Positions 5,256 to 10,199 of a DNA stretch of 10,199 bases are shown one piece after another. The translations under genes and the position numbers were made by a program. The DNA comes from Pseudomonadota bacterium (GTDB taxonomy: Bacteria > Myxococcota > Polyangia > Polyangiales > Polyangiaceae). The notes below the pieces were generated by a model. That model saw nothing but the letters and a program-made list of their open reading frames with translations, was not told the origin of the DNA and made no database searches. Where the stretch lies: assembly GCA_023419055.1 (NCBI GenBank), contig JAEZYO010000503.1, forward strand, positions 1 through 10,199. Direction: 5' to 3'. The first letter of the stretch is position 1; each line of letters starts with the position of its first letter.

Positions 5256-7019
5256 CTAGAAGCCTCTGCGCTCGGCCTCTGCCGCGCAGCGGAAGTAGTG
5301 CGCGACCAGGTCCGCTCGCCGGTGAGGGTCGGCCGGGTCGACGATGAGATCCCCCCCCTCCGTCAACAGGAACTCTGCCGGCGCTTCCGCCGACTCGTCC
5401 TCGTCAGTCAGGGCCTCGTCGAGCTCGAGGGTCGAGCGCTGCGCCAGGGAGGCGATCGCTTGAACCACCGCGTTCATCGGCAAGGGCACCACGTCGCGCC
5501 GGGTTGATCCCGTCGACGCGGGCACCGCGAGCTGCACGTCGTCAGGCACGCGCTGCGTCGCTGCGCGCCGGAGCGTGTCCTGCACCTGCGCGTTCGACAG
5601 GATGAGCGAGAGGAGGGCCGTTGCGTCCCGCGCCGGAGCTCGCGTCGGCTCGCCTTGCGGAGCGGAGGGAGCACGCGCGGCCGGGGGAGCGACGCCCGCG
5701 ACTCGCGGCACCTCGCCCGTCTGCAGTGCTTGCATCAACGCGGCGAGCGGTGACGCCGGCGGGGCCATTCCGGCCCCCGGCGGAGGCGCTCCCCACGCTT
5801 GCCCGGCCCAAGCTGACGGCGGCATGGCCCCGGGGTACGGATACGAACCCCCGGGCGCCTGCGCGAGCAGGCGCGGATCGATCATCCCCGGTGGCACCAC
5901 GGGACTCGGATACGCCTGCATCAGATGGTACGGCACTCCGCCTGGCGGCATCGCTGCACCGAGCGGCGCCCACATCGGCCCAAACGGAGCGCTCGCCGGC
6001 GAACCCATCGGCGCAAGCTGCTGACCCGGCGACGGCGGGGCCAGCTGAGGTGCCGCGGGCGGCTGCAAAGGTGCCTGAATCAAGCTAGGTGGCGGCGCAG
6101 GCGGAGCCGACGGTGAAGGTGATGGTGGCGCAGCGGCGGTCGGTGGTGGCGGCGACATCGGCTCGGGTGGCGGCGCCGGCTCCGGCGGAGTGTCACCTCC
6201 CCTCGGAACGCTCGAAACAGCGGCTGGTGCAGGCGGTTCGGTCCCGGACGCAGCCGGCTCTCCCGAGGAGGGCGCCGGCGCGCTTGGCGCGTCGGCCGGC
6301 GGCGTGACGCTCGGCGGCGGCGAAGCGGCTGGCGGCGCCGCTGGCTGTTGGCGCGATCCGACCTGACTCGCGATGAGGTCGATGAACGGGCGTGCCTGTG
6401 ACGCGATGTTCATCGCTTGGTTGGCGAAATCGGCGGCGCGTTGAAAGCCCGAGAGCGCGTTCCCGTCGGCGCGCCCGCGATCGCGAGGCGGCGCGGACGT
6501 ACCGCCCGGGCTCGCCGATCCGCCCGCACCAGGGCGAGCGCCCGAAGCATTCGAGCTCGAAGGGCGGGTCGGAGCGCCGGGGCGCGTCGAAGAAGTGGGG
6601 TTTCGCGTGCTAGTCGTCGCGCCGCTCGTCGGGCGTCCCCCAGCGGCGCTGCGAGAGGCAGGTCGCGAACCACTGCTCGTCGTGCTCGGTCGCGATCCGC
6701 CGCTCGAGCGGGGCGCCGGGCGGCTAGTCGAGCTCGAGCTCGGCCGGGACGCGGGGCGACTGGTCGAGCTCGGTCGGGACGCGCCCGAGCGAGAAGGCGC
6801 TGGCGAGCGCCTCGCCGCTTCGTCATCCAAAGACTCGCCCCAAGTACCGCCGGACTCCAGCTCTTCCCACTCGGCAACCGTGAGAATGGACCCGGCGGGC
6901 GCGATGAACTCGGAGGACGGGACGGCTGCATGCGCCCCTGCGCCGGAGCACCCGCACGGCCGCTCTCCGGAGGAACCGGATGCGTACTCCTCTCTGGCAT
7001 CGAAATGAACCGTCGACAT
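5256..7019 (-). CDS. Long Ser/Arg/Pro-rich, largely disordered linker protein directly after TcA
   Basis: Unrecognised; 587 residues. Regions in order: a short N-terminus with a Cys pair (PCGCSG, C22 and C24) and an acidic helix (about 47-68, TVAEWEELESGGTWGESLDDE); a Ser/Arg/Pro low-complexity tract (70-165, repeated SRP units); a helical island (about 190-215, FQRAADFANQAMNIASQA); a Pro/Ala-rich tract (220-430) with PPP runs; and a helical C-terminus (about 440-587) containing DATALLSLILSNAQVQDTL, an acidic patch LTDEDESAEA, and ADLVAHYFRCAAEAE. It thus looks like three small folded modules on two long flexible tethers. No signal peptide or membrane segment is visible. The ATG at 7019 has a strong ribosome site (GGGAGGA, 8 bases upstream). 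Being next to the TcA gene and of similar composition to the genome, it is plausibly a tether or scaffold that contacts the particle and another component; no homologue is claimed. Confidence 0.8.
   Translation of the reverse strand: MSTVHFDAREEYASGSSGERPCGCSGAGAHAAVPSSEFIAPAGSILTVAEWEELESGGTWGESLDDEAARRSPAPSRSGASRPSSTSRPASRPSSSSTSRPAPRSSGGSRPSTTSSGSRPASRSAAGGRPTSGATTSTRNPTSSTRPGAPTRPSSSNASGARPGAGGSASPGGTSAPPRDRGRADGNALSGFQRAADFANQAMNIASQARPFIDLIASQVGSRQQPAAPPAASPPPSVTPPADAPSAPAPSSGEPAASGTEPPAPAAVSSVPRGGDTPPEPAPPPEPMSPPPPTAAAPPSPSPSAPPAPPPSLIQAPLQPPAAPQLAPPSPGQQLAPMGSPASAPFGPMWAPLGAAMPPGGVPYHLMQAYPSPVVPPGMIDPRLLAQAPGGSYPYPGAMPPSAWAGQAWGAPPPGAGMAPPASPLAALMQALQTGEVPRVAGVAPPAARAPSAPQGEPTRAPARDATALLSLILSNAQVQDTLRRAATQRVPDDVQLAVPASTGSTRRDVVPLPMNAVVQAIASLAQRSTLELDEALTDEDESAEAPAEFLLTEGGDLIVDPADPHRRADLVAHYFRCAAEAERRGF
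6735..6783 (-). repeat. Short direct repeat in the SRP-rich tract
   Basis: A 19-bp block at 6735-6753 recurs at 6765-6783 with one mismatch and a 30-bp period (10 codons), encoding the repeated Ser-Arg-Pro phrases of the 587-residue protein. It indicates growth of the disordered tract by local duplication. Confidence 0.6.
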
Positions 7020-7036
7020 CTTGCACTTCCTCCCGC

Positions 7037-7053
7037 CGCCTCCCGCGGAGGCG
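7037..7053. promoter_or_regulatory. Inverted repeat just upstream of the linker gene's ribosome site
   Basis: CGCCTCC-CGC-GGAGGCG is a perfect 7-bp stem with a 3-base loop. On the minus-strand mRNA it lies immediately before the GGGAGGA ribosome site of the 587-residue gene, and its own arm contains a competing GGAGG. It could shape ribosome access, or be chance in a GC-rich leader. Confidence 0.4.
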
Positions 7054-7085
7054 CGTGAGCCGCCTCGAACTCGGCGTCACCGCCC

Positions 7086-7108
7086 GTCGAACGGGGTTAC
7101 CGTTCGAC
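7086..7108. promoter_or_regulatory. Perfect 9-bp inverted repeat between TcA and the linker gene
   Basis: GTCGAACGG-GGTTA-CCGTTCGAC is a perfect 9-bp dyad with a 5-base spacer in the only sizeable gap (144 bp) after TcA. There is no following T-run on either strand, so it is not a classical intrinsic terminator. It could be an operator, an attenuating hairpin, or a 3' stabilising stem that sets different levels of TcA and the downstream genes. The rest of the gap shows no promoter I can defend. Confidence 0.5.
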
Positions 7109-7163
7109 CAACACTCACGATCTCGTCATTCGTTCCAAGCGAACTCTGAACCTTGCTCGCACC

Positions 7164-10100
7164 TCACGACCGCAAACGAAGCTCGAACTGAAAGACGATG
7201 TCCTCGATCGCCTCGCCAGTCAGCGCACCGGCAAGCCCGATCCCGATCTTCCACTCACCGAGCGCCCCCCCCGCCTCCGCGGACCCACGGAGCGACTTCG
7301 AACTCGGCCACGGCATGGAAAATCCGGTAACCGGAGTCATCGCGCCTCGCGGTGGCTCGACGCGCAGGCGCACTCCGTCCGCCGGAATCACCACGCGCGC
7401 CTGCGGGTGCACGACGGCGTGAACACGCTCGACCCTGACTTCGAACGCTTTGTATCGGCCTGGCAGTCGCGCCGTGGACAAGGGAAGTTTCGATTCGATC
7501 TCTTGCCCTGCCTTCAGTTCCGCGACCTGCCGGAACAGCTCCGGCAGATCCCGCCTGAGGCTCAGCCGATAATACGGCGGAGGCTTCATGCTGCCCTGCG
7601 CGAGCTCTCGTAGTCGGTGCGCGCGCGCCGCCGCCTCGAGTGCCGCACCACCGTCGCGAGCCGTGTACGAGAGGCTCACGACGACGTCTTCGAACGACGA
7701 GACATGGAGATGATTTTCGCTCTGCTGCATGACGAGGCGAAACTTGGCGATCGCTCCCGCTCCTTCGAACGGTAGGTAGCGCGCGTCGTCGAACCGCAGC
7801 TGGAACAGGCCGGGATCGTTCGTGACCTGACTCGTCGCGATCGCCTGCACCGGCACCGGATTGTTCAAGAAGCGGGCGTCCTCACCGTCTTCGCGCGCGC
7901 CGTAGTTACCGCCCGCTCCCGCGTCGACGCGAACGCGGCTCGAGAGCAGGGTGAGCGCGGCGTTGACGTTGCTGTGGGGCATCGCCTTCGCCGAGATACT
8001 CAGGCTCACCGTCTTGATCCGGCGCGCGTAATGACCCGGAAAATCGCCGTCGAGCAGCGACTCGGTCACTTCGAACTCGCAGCGCCCGGCGCTCGAAAGC
8101 TCCTCGAACGCCAGCGGGAAGTCCTCCCTAAGGGAAAGGTGCCGCGTCACCTCGAGCGCTCGGCGGTCACCTTCCAGGTAGGCCGACTCGAGCCGCCTGA
8201 GATCCAGCAACAAGCGCTCGCCGGCGAAAAGGCCCCGCTTCAGGCTGTCCCAATACGCGAACTCGATGAAGCTCGCCGTCGTGTCCGCCCGTTCGAACTG
8301 GAACGCGCGCTGCGCCTGCTGCGCCGCGTCGAAGGCGAACTTGTAGACCTGAAAGTGAACGGAAGCGAGCTGGCTCAACATCCAGCCGTAGAGCTGCTCG
8401 CTCGTGAACTTGCTGCGCAAGAACTCTTGTACCCGGGCCGAGCTCTCCACTTCGAGCTCGTGCCGTTGAAGCTCCTTGTTGGCGATTTCGAGCCTGAGGT
8501 TCGTCCCCGCGATGTGCTTGTCGAGCTGAGCCCTCTCCTTGGTCAGGACGTCGAGCTCTTGCTGCCACTCCGCGCGCCGCCGCTGGTACTCCGCCTGCGC
8601 TTCGGCGAGATCGGCCTCGACCTCGCTGCGATCAGCGAGCTTTTGGACCGTCGACGCTACGGCGCTCGAGATGCTACCGAACATCTGTCCGCCGAGCTGC
8701 AGGGTCACGAACGGCGAGCTGATGCCGGCGCCCCCGGACTGGATCTCGGGGACGGCGTACGCGATCTTCGACGCGAGCTCGATGCCCTCCGTGACGATGG
8801 TGTAGACCTTGGAGAGCGTCATCGCTGCCTGACTGGCGCGCTCCTGTGGATTCATCAGCTCTTGGGTCTGCGCCGTCAGGTACTGGATCTTGAGCTCCAG
8901 CTCCTCGCGTTGAAGGGCGAGCTCGGCGAGCTCTTCCTCCACCTGCTTGACCTGAACCTTGCGCACGTCCCGAATCGCGCGCTGAAGCTTGTTCTCGTGG
9001 GTGGCGCGCAAGTCCGCGAGCGCCTCGGCGTCCTTCCGCTCCAGTGTCCTGAGCGCCGCCTGGCCGAAGCTGCGCAGCTCCTCGGCGAGCGTCAGCGCGC
9101 GCCGGATCAAGAACGAAAAGCGGTGCTGCGGTGGCGGCGCGTTCAGCCCGGAGAGGACGCTGCTGAGGTCCACTCCCGCCGCGGCAGCGCGCACGAGCAT
9201 TCCAGGGTCGATGGGTGGCTCGAACAGCGGCAACTGCCGCACCACACCCTGGATGTTCATGCAGTTGCGGATCTTGTGCAGCCGGTCCTGGACCGTGTCC
9301 CAATACTTCTCGAGCTGAGTGTTCTGAGGGACGCAGAAGTATTCCGTCTCGAGCCGGAGCGCTTGCGTGACGCCGCGGTGGTCCGGCCGAACCGCAATCT
9401 GGAAAGGACGACGGACCTGCTCGGTCTCGAAGCGCACCATCCAGTTCGCGAACAGGTACCCCTTGTCGCTGATCGCTCGAAACGCCGTCGGTGGGGTCTC
9501 GACGATGCGATCGATGCGTTCGGGGCGAGGCCCCATGATGTTGCTGGCGAGGATGTAGAGCTGAGTCGCCTCTTGAATCGACTCCATCGTGTCCTGGCGG
9601 AACAGGCGATCCCCCCAGGCCAGCAGGTTGTCGATGTACTTCATCACCACGGCCTTCTGGTAGGCCACGAACCGGAGCCGTGCGATGACGTGCGGGCTGA
9701 ATGGCTTCTCGAGCCACGCCATCAGCTGCGCGTGAATACTGCGTGCTTCCGGCGTGTCTTCTGCCTTGGGCCGGGAAAGCGCGGAAACGATGCGGCGCGC
9801 GCCTTCGTGCCTGTCGATCTTCAGCGGCGAGAACCGCCAAAAGCGCTTCGCCGAAGGGTCACTGTCGTCGACCGTGGGGTCGAAGATGAAATGGAAGAAG
9901 CGTTGTGCCTCCTCGTGACGCCCCTCCTTCGCCAACCTGAGCGCGACGAGCAGCGGCGCGTGGAAGAAGAGCTCCCAGTTGTAAAGGCCGTACGGGCTCG
10001 ATAGATCGAAATCGAGTTCGTCCGAAGGCAAGGCCGCGTCGACCAGCCCGGTCGTGCCGTGGCGACCGAATGACGAGCTGCGGGCCGGCCGCACCCCGTA

Positions 10101-10199
10101 CTCGAACAAGCCCTCGAGCCCGCTGCTCTTGATCGCGATCAGCAGGTCACAGCTCTTCGTGTGCTGGAACGTGACGAACCGCATCTTCTGGTCCAGCAC
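7164..10199 (-). CDS. Tc toxin complex subunit A (TcA, TcdA/TccB-like), C-terminal ~1010 residues, 5'-partial
   Basis: TcA pentamers form the bell-shaped pore and injection needle of Tc toxins; they bind the target cell, and a TcB-TcC cocoon docks on top to send an enzyme through the channel. The frame is open to the window edge, so the N-terminal shell and receptor-binding parts lie outside. In the visible residues: SPYGLYNWELFFHAPLL and EEAQRFFHFIFDPT (68-109); the conserved helical stretch MKYIDNLLAWGDRLFRQDT with LYILASNIMGPRP (186-226); FCVPQNTQLEKYWDTV (288-303); long coiled coils (365-450 and 520-595) flanking a hydrophobic, Gly-rich tip (455-520, with GGAGISSPF), as expected for the channel; QLYGWMLSQLASVHFQVYKFA (602-622); and the TcB-binding end with DFPGHYARRIKTVSLSI (719-735), NAALTLLSSRVR (746-757) and RYLPFEGAGAIAKFRL (807-822). 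The end IEDIVFQFELRLRS fits the normal family C-terminus. No frameshift or stop is seen. TcB and TcC are not in the window. Confidence 0.95.
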   Translation of the reverse strand: MLDQKMRFVTFQHTKSCDLLIAIKSSGLEGLFEYGVRPARSSSFGRHGTTGLVDAALPSDELDFDLSSPYGLYNWELFFHAPLLVALRLAKEGRHEEAQRFFHFIFDPTVDDSDPSAKRFWRFSPLKIDRHEGARRIVSALSRPKAEDTPEARSIHAQLMAWLEKPFSPHVIARLRFVAYQKAVVMKYIDNLLAWGDRLFRQDTMESIQEATQLYILASNIMGPRPERIDRIVETPPTAFRAISDKGYLFANWMVRFETEQVRRPFQIAVRPDHRGVTQALRLETEYFCVPQNTQLEKYWDTVQDRLHKIRNCMNIQGVVRQLPLFEPPIDPGMLVRAAAAGVDLSSVLSGLNAPPPQHRFSFLIRRALTLAEELRSFGQAALRTLERKDAEALADLRATHENKLQRAIRDVRKVQVKQVEEELAELALQREELELKIQYLTAQTQELMNPQERASQAAMTLSKVYTIVTEGIELASKIAYAVPEIQSGGAGISSPFVTLQLGGQMFGSISSAVASTVQKLADRSEVEADLAEAQAEYQRRRAEWQQELDVLTKERAQLDKHIAGTNLRLEIANKELQRHELEVESSARVQEFLRSKFTSEQLYGWMLSQLASVHFQVYKFAFDAAQQAQRAFQFERADTTASFIEFAYWDSLKRGLFAGERLLLDLRRLESAYLEGDRRALEVTRHLSLREDFPLAFEELSSAGRCEFEVTESLLDGDFPGHYARRIKTVSLSISAKAMPHSNVNAALTLLSSRVRVDAGAGGNYGAREDGEDARFLNNPVPVQAIATSQVTNDPGLFQLRFDDARYLPFEGAGAIAKFRLVMQQSENHLHVSSFEDVVVSLSYTARDGGAALEAAARAHRLRELAQGSMKPPPYYRLSLRRDLPELFRQVAELKAGQEIESKLPLSTARLPGRYKAFEVRVERVHAVVHPQARVVIPADGVRLRVEPPRGAMTPVTGFSMPWPSSKSLRGSAEAGGALGEWKIGIGLAGALTGEAIEDIVFQFELRLRS

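Noticed and set aside
5575..6024. Plus-strand frames of about 150 residues in the Pro-rich gene
   Set aside because: They mirror the low-complexity Pro/Ala codons of the minus-strand gene and have no independent start signals.
7020..7163. ECF-type promoter (GGAAC box) in the gap after TcA
   Set aside because: A GGAAC occurs, but the next GTC on the same strand is about 23 bases away, too far for the usual ECF spacing.
7974..10004. 676-residue open frame on the plus strand
   Set aside because: It lies entirely antisense to the well-supported TcA gene and is an effect of high GC at third codon positions; its Leu/Arg/Glu-rich translation has no recognisable domain.

Overview
The window is a gene-dense, very GC-rich stretch of bacterial DNA. 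The base composition, the strong bias to G or C at third codon positions, the long spurious antisense frames and the style of the proteins (Pro/Ala/Arg-rich linkers, a J-domain protein with a membrane-like segment) suggest a myxobacterium-like (Myxococcota) genome. That assignment is inference; no rRNA or other marker gene is present.

Layout. Bases 2-607 (+) hold the 3' part of a J-domain (DnaJ-like) protein. Everything else is on the minus strand and reads from right to left as one apparent operon. It begins with the C-terminal ~1010 residues of a Tc-toxin A subunit (TcA, TcdA/TccB family), cut by the right edge (10199-7164). A 144-bp gap with two inverted repeats follows. Next come a 587-residue Ser/Arg/Pro-rich, mostly disordered protein (7019-5256), a 185-residue coiled-coil protein (5238-4681) and a 114-bp gap with a UUCG-type hairpin. 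After this lie three divergent tandem paralogues of 427, 372 and 366 residues (4566-3283, 3255-2137, 2140-1040), each with a small beta motif, a long helical region, a hydrophobic segment and a beta-rich C-terminus. The last gene is a 134-residue hydrophobic protein (1047-643). It ends 35 bp from the convergent J-domain gene.

How the parts may work together. The TcA C-terminus is clearly recognisable: it has the coiled-coil and channel region, the conserved TcB-binding region, and motifs such as SPYGLYNWELFFH, DFPGHYARRIK and RYLPFEGAGAI. Classical Tc loci pair TcA with TcB and TcC. Here the visible downstream neighbours are instead a conserved-looking set of proteins I do not recognise: one long flexible linker protein, one coiled-coil protein, three related membrane-type proteins and a small membrane protein. 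Tight spacing (4-bp ATGA and 8-bp overlaps) argues that at least the last three are made together. The working hypothesis is an accessory apparatus that anchors, assembles, loads or releases a Tc-type injection particle at the cell envelope. This is inference from co-location and architecture only. The triplet of paralogues beside a TcA gene is the best candidate here for an undescribed system.
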